The translations under genes and the position numbers were made by a program. From Nereocystis luetkeana (lineage: Eukaryota; Sar; Phaeophyceae; Laminariales; Laminariaceae), in assembly GCA_031213475.1 (NCBI GenBank), contig JARUPZ010000018.1, positions 1,302,001 to 1,366,000 on the forward strand: a stretch of DNA of 64,000 nt. The letters are read 5' to 3'. Positions 32,292 to 44,192 of this stretch are shown in pieces (the stretch's first letter is position 1; each line of letters opens with the position of its first letter). The notes under the pieces were generated by a model. The model was not told where the DNA came from. It did not search any database and worked only from the letters and a program-made list of their open reading frames with translations.

Positions 32292-34507
32292 TCAAGCGGA
32301 AAACACACGCACCTCTTGCATCGGCGCCGCCCACTTCGCAGCGCCTCCCCAAGGCCCGCCAAGTCCATCTTCCTCCTCCGGCAACATCACTTCCATTGCC
32401 CCTGCTCCCGCCGCCGCCGTCGCCGCGTCCCTCTCAATATGTTCTAGAGAGCGCCCTCTTCCCTCGGAGTGTCCTCTACGCATGGTCTGCATGCACCGAA
32501 GCATGGCACCGACATCCCTTTGAACGGCGGCGACGTCGAGCCCGGTGTCGGCATCGGCGGGGTCGCCTCCGGGCGCGACTTCGATGTGCGCGAGGGCGCA
32601 CAGCTTGTGCACCTGCAGAGATAAAAAAAGTTACGTGTCGAACAACCTTAGGAATGAATGCTGGTGCAAAAAATAGAAGGATCCAACAAGTGCACACGAA
32701 CCCTTCAAGTACGTAGCTCGTCGGTGTTTTCTGGGAGGGGGCTCTGAATAAGTACTGTTGGTAGCAAGTACTAACTGGCTGTAGCGCGGGGCGTCCTGCG
32801 TCGCTCTTTTGGGAAACGTGCTGTAGTGGCAACATCAGTTTTGGCTGCTTAATACTTACTTGGAACTTCGCAGGTTGTGTCACGGTTCTCTTGCTCCCGC
32901 GGCCTGAACTGCAGTAATCATATACGAAATACACTACCAAGGTACCAGATTTATGATAGCAGTAATATTAGGGGTGAGGCTCGGGGCTTGTCGTGGTCAT
33001 TACCGCTGCCTGCAGTCGCTGCACCTGGTCGACAGCCAGCAGCATTGTTCACAGCAGTGGTATAATTTCACGTCGTGGTGCCGTTTCGCAGTGATGTGAA
33101 ACGGTTTGCCGTACACGCTCGCCACCAGGGCTCAAGCGCAGAGTCAGTGCACGGCGCCAAGTTGAAGCATGGCGTCTGCTGAATGAAGGGCGACAAAGCA
33201 CCAGGCACTCACACAACAAGGAACCGGGGACGGTGGGTGAGGATACTCCCAACGACCGCCATTACGGGGGCGTGCCATTTAACCACCGCACGTGTGAGGC
33301 AATCACGTATTCACAGAGAGTAGAAACGTGCCCGGTACCAGTACATATTATTTTATACCAGGTACGTGTTTTAGGATATGACGAGCTGTTGGGAGTATAC
33401 ACGAGATGTACGCGATGGTTACTATGCCTAACCGTCTGGTGTACGTGGAGGCAACAGGCATGTTTCTCCCGGGTACGTTTCGTATGTACCGGGGAGGTGC
33501 CACAATACATGAATACCAGGTATGACTCTTTGTGATTAATTCTTCTGTATTCCACTCTTTGCATCAATGTACCCCGAGCGTCCTGCTACCATGAGAGCCC
33601 ACCCGTGAATCCATCCCAGCCCAGCCCATCACATCAGTGAGTGCTCTGGACACGCTAGCGTGTCCCGTACGGTTCTGGTGCAAGGGCTGGGCCGGGATGG
33701 GTTCATAGGTGGGTACTCACGGTGCCGGGACAGGAAGAGTACATGAACACAACGAGTAGACTATACGATCGTAAAACAGGAAGAGTTAATTAGGGGCACC
33801 TCCCGATAACATTGACATCTGAAAAGTCCCTGGGAGAAACATGCCTATCCCAGACGGTTACATATAAAACCACCTCAGACCTTGGACATTTCGAACACTC
33901 AACAACCTCCCTACTTGGTGAACGAGATACAGAGCATCATTCATGAATCACGATGAAATTTGCCCAGTATGAGTATGAGTAAGACTCATACAGCAGTAGG
34001 CCTCCCTACTCGGGCTGTCTGAAAGGTACCGCGCTACGTTGGTGTACGACAACGAGTAAGTACGGTACTTAAGTATTAATAGTAAGTACCGATATCGTGA
34101 GTACCGATACGTACTACTTTTAATAGTGCAGGCGAGGTATCAGTTGGGACCCCATAACTGTAATCACATAACTGGCCATGAACAGAATTGCCTGGCGCGA
34201 TCGTCGTTCAATGATACCTGGTACCTGGTACTTATCGTGCGTACGAGGCCAATTTGTCTACGTTATTAGTATATAAGTGTCACCTCCTCGAGGCTGAGCA
34301 CAGATCCAGCCGTTCCTTCGTCGACGTTGTCGTCCGAATCCGATGCTCTCTGCACCAGCTTGAGATCCGCTAGCGACCACGACGGTGGCGGCAGTACGTA
34401 TCGCGTAGACGAACATGCAGCGGGAGGGGTTGGTGCCGTTTCAGAAGAAGAAGCCGAGACAGTGGCACCACCATCTCCTCGGCTCTCTCCTCCTCCTCCT
34501 CCTCCTC

Positions 34508-34538
<31 letters not shown>

Positions 34539-34802
34539 TCCTTCTCCTCGTCTCCGTTCTTCTTCTCGAACTACTCCTACCCCTGCTGCTCCTGCTCCTC
34601 CTACTGCTATACTAACGGCAGTCATATTTGGTCTTGTTGCAAGATATCGGCGAGCTATTATGGGTCCGCTTCGAGCGTCATTTATCTTGCTGTGTAGATC
34701 GATCACATCATCCATTACGACAAAGCTCGCCCGAGTCTCAGGCAGCAAACATCGAGCAGCATAGCGTCGCAAGAACATTATCAGCCCTGTTGCCACGGCC
34801 AC
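32292..34802 (-). CDS. gatC: Glu-tRNA(Gln) amidotransferase subunit C-like protein, two exons
   Basis: Exons on the minus strand: 34802-34284 and 32612-32292, with a phase-0 GT-AG intron of 1.67 kb. About 279 residues. The junction restores LSLEE|VHKLCALAHIEV, the first helix of GatC, followed by QRDVGAMLRCMQTM, matching the second helix; the end (AAKWAAPMQEVRVFSA) resembles the NAP...FxVP tail of the family. GatC holds the GatA/GatB amidotransferase together, which turns Glu-tRNA(Gln) into Gln-tRNA(Gln) in organelles. The family core is only about 100 residues. Here it is preceded by about 170 extra residues: an N-terminus with MFLRRYAARCLL that fits a mitochondrial transit peptide, then a poly-Gly run coded by a TCC microsatellite (34494-34531). 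Similarity is by pattern only, so moderately sure. The start could be an internal Met, and the Gly tract may hide a further intron. Confidence 0.65.
33596..33722. repeat. Long inverted repeat with a perfect 18-bp palindrome in the loop
   Basis: Left arm ACCCGTGAATCCATCCCAGC followed by CCAGCCC; right arm GGGCTGGGCCGGGATGGGTT followed by CATAGGTGGGT. The arms pair with few mismatches. The spacer contains GGACACGCTAGCGTGTCC (33648-33665), a perfect palindrome. It lies inside the gatC intron. Confidence 0.8.
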
Positions 34803-35086
34803 AAGCCGTGCTACCTTCTTACCACATTTTATCTGCTTTTGGGAGTTCCATAGTTACAGAGGCTCACGATGCCGGGCTCTAGGGAATGGTTTTCATGATC
34901 ATCTGCCTCTGTTGTTGCTTGCAGCGCTGTGCCTGCCCGGTGCCTTGCGCTACGCAGACACCTCCTGGTGCCAGGTACTCTGGTGTATTAGGGGTACAGT
35001 AGTTCAGAGCAAGGCAAGGCGCGAAGGAGAAATCGCGGCGAGAGCCGTGACCGGTACTGAGAAGGAGCAAACCTGCAGCAATTATC
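34803..35086. promoter_or_regulatory. Divergent intergenic region, probable shared promoter
   Basis: The gatC start (34802, minus) and the methyltransferase start (35087, plus) are 284 bases apart and point away from each other. So this stretch should hold both promoters, possibly a bidirectional one. I see no clear TATA box. A GGTGCCAGGTAC half palindrome lies near 34969. Inference from layout only. Confidence 0.4.
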
Positions 35087-35725
35087 ATGAGAGACAGAGG
35101 CGTCTCCATCCTCGCCGTCAAGTTGATCTTGTGGGGGGCAGTCCTGACGACGAATGTGACCGCCTATGTCACAGGAGGGGGGGTCCGTGCTCCGGTTTGC
35201 GAGATGGCCGCCAAGGGATTCGGCCAGTCGAGCTCTAAGCCTGCGGGAAAGGCCAAGCCTGACCGCTCACGCAAGACGGAGGGTGAGCAGGTCAACATGC
35301 GAAGTCATTACATACACTGATTCGTCATGCGAAAGACGATCCTTTTGGATCAAAATGTATCTGGACAATGAATGCAACGACAGAAACAGCAGTTGCCCGT
35401 ACTGCGTTTATATACAAGTTGCCCTTGGCTGGATAGCGCCTGCGGGGTTTTGTTTTTCGCTGCGGAGTTTGCTGTGAGCTCAACCATACTGTCGATATTC
35501 AGCTCTGCGAGCTGAACGAGTCGTACTACTGTTGAAGGTACGTCCGTCGCCGTGTTCATCGTATGATTTGAGTCCACCCCTCGAGACGGATGTTCACATG
35601 CGGGCGACTCCCTCCCCGTATCCCGCCCCCAGAAGGCCATTTTTTTTGTCACCTCTAGACAGGGTTATCCACGAGTAGTGTCTCGTGCAGAGCGTACAAA
35701 CTGAACGCAAGATCCGCAGAGCTGT

Positions 35726-35784
<59 letters not shown>

Positions 35785-36028
35785 TAACAGCAGTTGTACT
35801 GCACTACTCGTACGACCTGATGCCGTTATATCGTGTAACCCCCCTTGTCGTCTGTCGTCTCTCCCCTGCGACAAGCACCCCACCTGCTGCTGCGTCTTGT
35901 GTAGTGGTCCCACCATCCCACCGCCTCTGCTGACTGCTAACTTACTGATGCAACAGGCAAGAAAGGCTTCGGAGGGTTCGCTAATGCTCCCGTCGGCGGG
36001 GTCAGCAGCAAGCCCGGAGCAAACCAGC

Positions 36029-36063
<35 letters not shown>

Positions 36064-39000
36064 GGCGGCGGAAGCGCGGGCACCAAACGAAAAACAGCAA
36101 GCTCTACGATGCAGGTACATATCATACCAGCCTCAGAAGGTACCTATTTAATTGCTTGGCGAGTTGCGCCCCAGGTTGCCGCCCTTCTATATTGCGAACG
36201 CTACAGCAAGATCCCGCGAGGTGCGCACGGAAAGGAGGCGCTATCTACAGAATCTTGACATGGCAGCGTTGCGATTTACGAGGTAGGTTCGTCCAAGGCG
36301 GGCCTAGACTCGCGGTGGATCGGTTCATCCGGTGTGGTTTTGTGCCCCCGCCCCCACCCCTCCGCTGTCTCTCCGCCAGGGGTGCAGTTGCATTGGTTAG
36401 GTTTCCTCGAGCGACACGTCCCGAGCATGTAGGGAGATCGTGGGTCACGGAGCCTTCCTCTACTAAATTCGTCCCTTGTACAGCGTTCGCAACGCGCCGG
36501 GAGTCCTTGGCCCCTGGGCGTTTGGACTTCCCCTGCTGGTCGATCTGTTGGAATCATTTTTTTGGATGCACAGTCCGGGCACACCAACCAGAGATGGCCT
36601 CTAGCGGAGGACTCCTCTTGGTATTCGCAACCGTATTGATGATTTGTGTCGGCGCCGCGACGACCGTCCCAACGGAAGCAAAAAAATAAAACGTTACCGG
36701 TACGTAGCTTCAGCGCGTCGTCCGCAGTATTTGTGTCTGAAGTTTTTTAAGCGTGAGAGCGTGCGCCGTTTTTTTTTTGTTTTGCGTTGTGTACGCATGA
36801 ACGCCACCACATTGGATATACGTCCGCACCAGCTTTTGCCCCAGAGAGCGCCCCAGAGGTATTAATCCGGCAGGTTTTCCACTGAAAAGGGTGAGGGCAT
36901 TTCTCGTACGCGAACGCTGCCGCCGTCACCTATACACGGTCCTGTTGTTGTAGGCCCCACCCAGTGAACGGAAAATTTGCATCACGGGAGGCGGTGTGAG
37001 GCGGTCGGAACCACCGAACCAAGCGTCAACTGACATGCTTTTCTGACGCTTTTGTGTGTGTTGGTGTGCTTCCGGTGTCCGCGCTTCAGGGAGACGTAGT
37101 GCGGCAGACGGAGGAAGCAATTCGACGGACCATGGACCAGCTGAAGGCAAGCCGACCCCTCGTGTGGGAAGCCCTGGAGCTGAAAAAAAGGCTGGCGCTG
37201 TGGCAATCGCAGACGGCCAGCCTCAACGTCCTCCAGCTGGTGAGTGCTACAAATTACTCGCACAGGCGTGTATGTATTTCCGGCAGCATTTGCCAAGAGC
37301 CCGCGCGCTTTTGTTTTGTTGTGCGGTGGCAGGGTGGAGCTCACCAGACTCGAGGCAAACGCCGCTCACATCTCCTGGCCCTTCTGAGAGCCCTTGATTC
37401 CGCCGACGTGTTATTGACTAGTACAGGAATGACCAACGATCGACGTCGGACCGCAGCTGTCGCCATCGCTACCGCTGCTACAGCTGCCGCTGCTGCAGCT
37501 GCTCCAGCTGGTGGTGATGCTTGCTGCTTTTCCGCTTTGAGTTGCTCACCTTGACGTAGCAGCCGTTGTCGTTGCCACCACCCTCCGCCGCTTGGTCACT
37601 GCTGTCGCCCCCGCCGCCCCCGCCCGACTCGGCTTCAGTCTGACTTGCCTCCTCGTCAGGTCCAGGAAATGAGAGCTGTGGAAGCGCAGCTCAGGAAGCT
37701 TCAGGTGGGCAAAGAGCGTGCTGCGCCCCGCGCACATGGCGGCCACAATGAAATACCTGGTACCGGTACCTCGTAGCAGGGCTGGGATAGGCAGACGGCC
37801 TGGTTGATTTTGAAGCCCCGTCCTTCTCGTTACCGCGCGCGTGCTGCGCGGCAGGAGGGGGGAGGGAGGGAGATCGAACGCACAGGCGATTATAAACGTG
37901 GTCGATGTTCTTGCTGCAGAGGTAGGGGCAGGCAGAGGCCAGGGAAGGCGGACCCAGGCAGAGAGGCAGGCCTCGATCGACTTTTTTGTTCGGTTTCAGC
38001 ATGCTGATACTATAGATATATATGTTGATGGACGGTGCTGCTCTACTTTGGTGTTGTCGCTGCCCCCGCGGAGCGGGTGGGTAGTTTTTTCTTGTTTTTT
38101 TTGTTTTCACAATGGTCCTGAAATTTTGCTTTGGCTCAGGGTTGACGCGAGAGTTGGCCGTGTGGCTGATGTTGTTGCAGGCTTGCCATTGATGTCGCCG
38201 CGCGTGGTGCAACACGGAATACGCCTGCTTTTGCTTGGGCTATTACGGGGGATTGTATTAAATAGAACCTACGGTACATACAAAAAACTATATAATTCGC
38301 TATTTTCACGAACACTATTTGGTCCTATTTACTATACGTCCCCCGTAGTAATTGAAAGTAGGCGACCCTTCGTGGGAAAATGTATAGGATTTACAGAAAT
38401 AATTATCGAAAGCAGTAGTTTTTTTTTATTTTACCCCCCCCGACACCTCGTTTAGAGCGGGCTCTGGAAATGCGCGTCGTATAAGCACTATTAACAACAG
38501 CTCTCCATGCTTGTGCTTGTCCCGTGTCTTTGACTTTTTGATGGGACCCGCTGCTTTCATGTGAAATACTCTCGGTGGCCCAGGAGGATCACGACATCAG
38601 CGACCGCCTCCTCCACAACATCGCGCAAGAGGCCACGTGGGATGCTTCCGCTAGGTAACATGCGGCGCGGGCCTACCATACGCGTTTTGTCCCTCGTTTC
38701 GTGAGAGAGACAGAGAGAAATAATGAGAGAGAACACACATACAGTGCTGTTGTTGGTACGTCTCGCGCAGAAGTCGGCGTTTCCTTCCGAGCGGTTGTTC
38801 GCGTGCTGGTTTTCGACCGACGTGGTCGCCCTTCTCTGCTTTCGACCAGTCAAAAGATAAAAACGTCATGGGGAACTAACTCAAACGACGACGTCAAAAC
38901 TTATACATTTAGAAAACTAGTTCACTGTTGGCCGTGTTCTGCCTCTAAGCACTAAATGCTGCGCGTGGTTCCCGCTGGAAAGGTGCGATCGTGGTCCGAC

Positions 39001-42000
39001 ACACGACACGCCGTGGATGTTGTTGACATTGTTGATGATCGTTGAGCGGGTGAGCGGGTGGGTGGGCGTGCCAGTGTTGTCGGCGGCTCTTCAGCCAAAT
39101 GAAAACACCCGGTCTAGTCGGTTTTACCGACCTTGACAGCCACCATTACATCAAAACAGTAGAACGAACGAGCAGACTCCCCTCGCCTCCCTCCTTTATT
39201 GGTGATGAAAAGTTGCGGCTGTGAAAAAACATAAGGTTGGGGGAGTGGGTGCGACGCTTCGTGGCCCACGATCCCGTCGAGATAGACCGCCAGCAGCGAT
39301 CACACCGTCGCTTGTCGCACCAACGAGAATAGCTGTTTCGATGTTCGTTGTCCGATTTTATAGTCTTGCTACGGTACGTATGCGCACGGGTGTTCCAAGA
39401 CACTGCGTGGCGTTTTTTGTGGGATCGGGTGACGGTAAAATATCTCGCGTGGTTTTTGTTCGTATGTATATATACAGGGCAAAGGACGAGCGGCAGGCGA
39501 ACGTCCAGCTGCCGCTTTCTGCCGTGGAGCACATGCAGGCGTTGGTCAAGCGGTCGGGGGTCGACGGGGGCTCGCGGGTGATGGACGTAGGAGCCGGGAC
39601 GGGAATACTCCTGCGCTTTTTGCAGGGCGCCGGCGTGGAGCAGGTATGCGAATCTGTACCAGGTACCTTTGTACGCTACAGCAGTGCGTGATTTTTCCTA
39701 CCCGCCCTGGTTGTGGTGCGTGAACTTGCCTGCCCGTTCTGGTCGTGTAGTAGAGGTCACTCGCCCGAAAGACTGTGTGCTGCGATGGTTGGTTCGCCGT
39801 ACGAAAGTTGAAGGGCTTCGCCTCGAGTCGTCGTCTGTTGTTTTTGTTTCGTGGTGTCGCCGCGCGCGCGTCTGCTGGGACTAGACGAACATCGACAAGG
39901 GCATATATACGACGTTGAGAACAGCCACACGTGAGTGAGTGAGCACCGTTAGGGACGGGGGGAAAAAAAGGCGTCGCGAGTTTTGCTGAACCCACGTTTC
40001 GCGACTGAACAACCGTGATAAGTCGGGCGTTTTTCCCGCGGCCGATCTATGTACCCTTCTTTTTTGTTTCTGTATACACTATCGACTACGTCCACCTTAT
40101 AGATAGACAGTATACACCTCTGTAAGCATGCTGAATGTTTGTTGTACCTTTGATTACATACCGTACGTACATAGGCAGTGCTTGCAGCGGTACGCCTCCT
40201 TTGAGCAGTCCGTCATTTTTTGTCCCTGCGCCGTAGGACCGAGTACGGGCCCGCTCCCGCCTCTTAGCTGTGCGCGCTTCCTCTCCCCGGCACCCCCCCC
40301 CCCCCTCCCCCCCCGCCGGTCCCTCTGGGTTTCCACCGCGCAGGAGAATTTCGTCGGGGTGGACCTTGCGGCCGGCATGGTTGAGGTGGCGAAGGAGCGC
40401 TACCCGAGGGCAACCTTTGTTCAGGTACCCCTTTACGTACGAACGGAAGCTGTTCAGGACGGTGCAGTAAGAGGTGTTGATGGGTTCATTTTTTTGTTTG
40501 GCATTGTGTTTGCCGTGAACCTGGAAGGCGGCAGTGGTCGTGACTGCACTTTTTTTACCGTTTTCGGTTTCACCCGTCTTTCGTACTCTAGAGCTGAACG
40601 TCCCGTCTGGGGTGTGATTTCTTTTTGTAATGGCACCACGCTTTGGTGCGTGCGAGTTTTCCGATGTTTTCGGTGGATGCTTCGCGGGGGAATCGAGACT
40701 GACCCCGACAAGCCGCCTGGGATGCCGTTTCTCGATTATCACCGCGCGTTTAACGCCTCGTTTCTACCCGCTTATTTAGCCTCTTCGTCACAAACACCTT
40801 GCGCAATGTAAGCGTTTTGGCACGTCTATCGCCCTGCCCTCCCCCTCCTCCCCCTCTATGTAGGTTGGGTTGGCGTCGGTTGGCAATGGCACTGTAAAAC
40901 GTGCCGTTCACTGCGTGAGCTAGACAACCAAGGTACTTTTTTTTTTTTTGCGGGCGCGCTTGGTGCAAGCAATATCTGCCTGATCGGTGAAAAGCCGACG
41001 TGCTCCGTCCCGGCGTTGTAGGAGTGCGAGGGTTTATGGTCATACGACTACGGCGGCGTGCATGATATCGAGTACACCCCCCGCCCTCCTGGCCGCACCG
41101 GAAATTAAATCAACTCATTGAAGCTGTCATCCATATGCAAGCCCGCCTCACAAGCGATTCTTAGTGATGCAGCTCACCCTTCATGCGACTCGCCAGACAC
41201 CTCACGGCGCTTCGCGCTTGGTGCAAGCAATGTCTTCCTGGTCGGTGAAAACCCGACATGCTCCGTCCCGGCATTGTAGGGATGCGAGGGTCTATGGTCA
41301 TACGACTACGGCCATGCATGAGATCGAGTGCATCTCTCCTATCGACTACCCCCCCCCCCCCCCCCTATAGGTGAAAACCCGACGTGCTCCGTCCCGGCAT
41401 TGTAGGGAGGCGAGAATCTATGGTCATACGACTACGGCCATGCATGATATCGAGTGCACCCCCCCCCCCCTCCCCCTCCCGACCCCCTCCCGCACCCGCC
41501 TCCGAGTTGGAACAACCGTTGGCTATCCGAGGAGCACAGACAGGCTGCGGGAGTGCAGCACATATATTATCTCGAATCTAGTCACTCACGTTCCGTTCTC
41601 GAGCGTTGCGAGAGTCTCACCGTCGGTTATTGTGTGCGGTCGGCCGTGTTTCTAACATATTCCACATCGGGAAGATCATGATCTAGATCATCCACAGATA
41701 GATCATCTACTGTAGATCATCTACAGATACATCATCTACTGTGGATCATCTACAGATTGATCATCTGCTGTAGGTCATCTACAGACAGATAATCTACTGT
41801 TGATCATCCATCCTATACTTGCCGTTAGGAAATGTTGTGCAAGAGGCGTATTTTCACAGATGGTACCTGAAACACAGATCATACCCAGCTAACTTGCGGC
41901 GCGCGAGCCATGCCATACGGCAGATCCCAACCGACACAAACGCGATATATCTGCGGTACCAGTAGCTCTTGCAGATCGTGAGTAAATCACGAAACGTGTC

Positions 42001-44192
42001 TGCCTCCGAAGAAAAATACCTCAGATCGTGGAGCGAGGATCTGATCTGTCCGATGTTGGCCTAGATCTTGAACACTAATTGTATCAGGGAACGTATCTGC
42101 CTCCGAAATATCTAGGTCAAGATCATGAGATGGGGGTCTGATCTGTCGGTGTTGGTCTATCATAGCCAGCTATTGCAGATCGTATGAATCAGTAAGCTTA
42201 TCTACCCCCGAAGTATCTAGATACATAAAATGGGGGATCTGATCTGTTTCCGCTCTGTGAAACCTTTCGCTGCCTGCGCTACCGCGTCTGCGCCTCGGCG
42301 CGCGGCTTCCGCGTCCGGTGGAAACCCCCATGCGCACGCTGGGGGACAGGTCGATTTCTTGGACTACTGCCGCGACCAGCCGTCGCCCGGGGAGTTCACG
42401 CACGTTTTCTTCAACGGCTGCCTGCACAACTTTTTGGAGCCTGGAGAGGCCTTGGCGGGGGCTGCCATGCTGCTGAAAGAGGTGCGAGCGGCCCGACTCA
42501 TAGCGAAACGCCTACGTATATACGTAGCTCGAGCGTGTTTGGGTGTGGAGGGGATGGGTCGGTGCAGTGGAGGGGGTTCTCTGTGCAAGGGATCGGGGCG
42601 CGGCAGGAAGTGTCCGCGGTGAAGGGTGTTTAGATAGCTCTTCGTGTTTTTTTTTTTTTTTGCAGCACGGAAAATGATGGCAATACTTTGAACAAGCAAA
42701 AATAGTACGTTTCGGGATAAAAGGAACCTTTCCGGAGAGAAACGTGACACGAGTATTCGTCAATCCGATCAGGCCTTGTTGTTGTGGTGGCGGAAGGTTG
42801 AAAAAGACTGCCGCTATGCTTTACCTGAGCGAGCGAACGATCGAGGTGGGGGGAAGGGAAGGGAAGGGAAGGGAAGGGAAGGGAAGGGAAGGGTAGGGGG
42901 GTTAACAGTACGGAACGGCAGCCAATGGAATCAACGGAAGTCGCCGGTGGCGTTCGGCTTGTTTTGACGAAGGCGGTGCTGCTTCCGTCCACCAATTCCA
43001 CCGCTAGCGTGTTTGTTGGCGTTACGAGGTGACGGCTTGTTTCCGCACATGAGCGATCTGTCCGTCAAGTGCACCGTTTGCTGCCTCGCATCTACACACA
43101 CGGGGCTGTTTTATACGACAGCAGCAATCAGCCAGAAAGGGCAATGGTGAGGATCGGGGGAGGTTCGCGAATCACTTTTGCGGCGCTATCTCTCCATGGC
43201 TCGAGTGAAGCCCCGCGATTGCCGTGAAGCCTAGCGGCCGCCTGCTATCGCTGGCCAGACCTACGACAAATCCGCAAAATCCGACGTCTCACGTTACTTT
43301 CGCGGGTGTGGTGCCGGCGGGCGGGCAGGCGGGCGGGCGGGTTGGGAGGCACCGCGTGAACAGCAAATGCTTCAACATATCACCGACGCAGTGCGCTTGC
43401 TCTTCTTAATTTGTAACCTGGCGTTGTTGTGGTCTCTGCGCTCTGCCGTCCCGCGCTTTGCTCTGCCGCGTTTTAGGGAGGCAAGATAATCATCAGCCAC
43501 CCCAAGGGGGCATCGAACGTCGACATGCAGAGGCGGGCAAACCCCATGCTTGTCCCAAACCGGCTACCGACAGAGGCGGTGAGGGGGCGCTATGTCTTGG
43601 GCTCAGGCCGTTCGCGTGCGTTCGTGTCGAACGATGTCGCTTTTTTTGTTTTTGTATTTTTTACTCGCCAAATCTCTTGTCTCACAAGTCTGTGGCCGCA
43701 TCATTTAGTATGTCTCTTTAACAGGACGAACACTGGGTGTACTGATGTCGTCGGGTAGAAACCAAAACGGTTTGATCGAGCGAGTCCCGTCACCGAGTCC
43801 CGTCACCGAATCCCGTGTCGCGTTGTCTCTGGAGAGCGGTTTCGAGAACACTGCAGCAGCATGAAAAAGTGTGGTATTTTTTAGCGTATTCCTGCGCCAG
43901 AAGAGACGGTGCAAGTGCGAACCTTTGATATAGGCGCCCCCCCCCCCCCCCCCCCCGTAGATCAAGGCAAGCAACAAATGAGTACGCCCCCCCGTCCCCC
44001 CCCACGTCCCTTCTCCCCTCTGCTCACTCGCGCATTGGACGCCCACCTTCCAACATCCAGGACCTTGAAAGAGCTTGCGAGGGGATGTCGGGATCGATCG
44101 GTGCGAACCTCCAGGTCCTTAAGGATGGTCGGGCGGACAGAGAGGCACCGGGAGCAGGCTACCTTCAGGTCCTGCAGAAGCTTCAGCACTAG
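35087..44192 (+). CDS. Class I SAM-dependent methyltransferase with N-terminal signal peptide, ten exons
   Basis: Exons: 35087-35282, 35957-36114, 37090-37239, 37660-37704, 38584-38654, 39478-39643, 40344-40424, 42350-42481, 43477-43578, 44061-44192 (stop). All GT-AG, all in phase; about 410 residues. Residues 1-27 look like a signal peptide (SILAVKLILWGAVLTTNVTAY); the Ala-Tyr junction could mark a bipartite plastid signal. KGFG occurs twice (about 43-46 and 67-70), followed by a Ser run and a basic patch. Residues 119-200 are mostly helical. The C-terminal half is a class I fold: motif I VMDVGAGTG (241-249), the acidic residue after strand 2 in FVGVDLAAGM (Asp269), FTHVFFNGCLHNFLEP (305-320), and LLKEGGKIIISHPKG. 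It should bind SAM; the methyl acceptor cannot be told. It starts 284 bp from gatC, divergently. The alternative donor at 35291 is discussed in the findings. Confidence 0.85.
35730..35783 (+). repeat. CAG microsatellite with flanking splice sites
   Basis: Eighteen units of CAG in the first intron of the methyltransferase gene. An acceptor-like CGTGCAG ends at 35690 and the last CAG abuts GTAACA, so 35691-35783 looks like an exon coding SVQTERKIRRAVR plus poly-Gln. Including it would shift the downstream frame, so I leave it out of the main model. Confidence 0.8.
36030..36061 (+). repeat. AGC/CAG microsatellite inside the coding sequence
   Basis: A run of AGC codons in exon 2 of the methyltransferase gene, read as poly-Ser in the chosen frame. 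It would be poly-Ala or poly-Gln in the others. Confidence 0.85.
38241..38349. mobile_element. MITE family A, copy 9
   Basis: Left end TATTACGGGGGATTGTATTA, right end ACTATACGTCCCCCGTAGTA. The most diverged copy in the window (the core reads TTTTCACGAACACTATTTGG). It lies in the intron between the exons at 37660 and 38584. Confidence 0.8.
40905..41475 (+). repeat. Poly-C-tailed repeat family D, cluster of three copies
   Basis: Copies at about 40955-41080, 41115-41370 (long form, starting CATTGAAGCTGTCATCCATA) and 41371-41475. All point the same way and end in C-rich tracts. The segment CACTGCGTGAGCTAGACAAC at 40910 also occurs at 13090, next to copy 1, so part of the neighbouring sequence moved or was duplicated with the repeat. 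Confidence 0.85.
41655..41810 (+). repeat. GATCATCTACAGATA-type short tandem repeat
   Basis: Units of AGATCATCTACTGT and AGATCATCTACAGATA recur about ten times. Intronic. Confidence 0.85.
41960..42250 (+). repeat. Tandem repeat of about 100 bp, three copies
   Basis: Each unit carries TTGCAGATCG or a variant, then ATCTGCCTCCGAA or a variant, then GGGGATCTGATCTGTC and often a GTTGGYCTA block. Copies start near 41970, 42070 and 42173. The array ends about 100 bases before the exon at 42350. Confidence 0.7.
42849..42894 (+). repeat. GGGAA pentanucleotide microsatellite
   Basis: Nine units of GGGAA in the intron before the exon at 43477. Confidence 0.9.
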
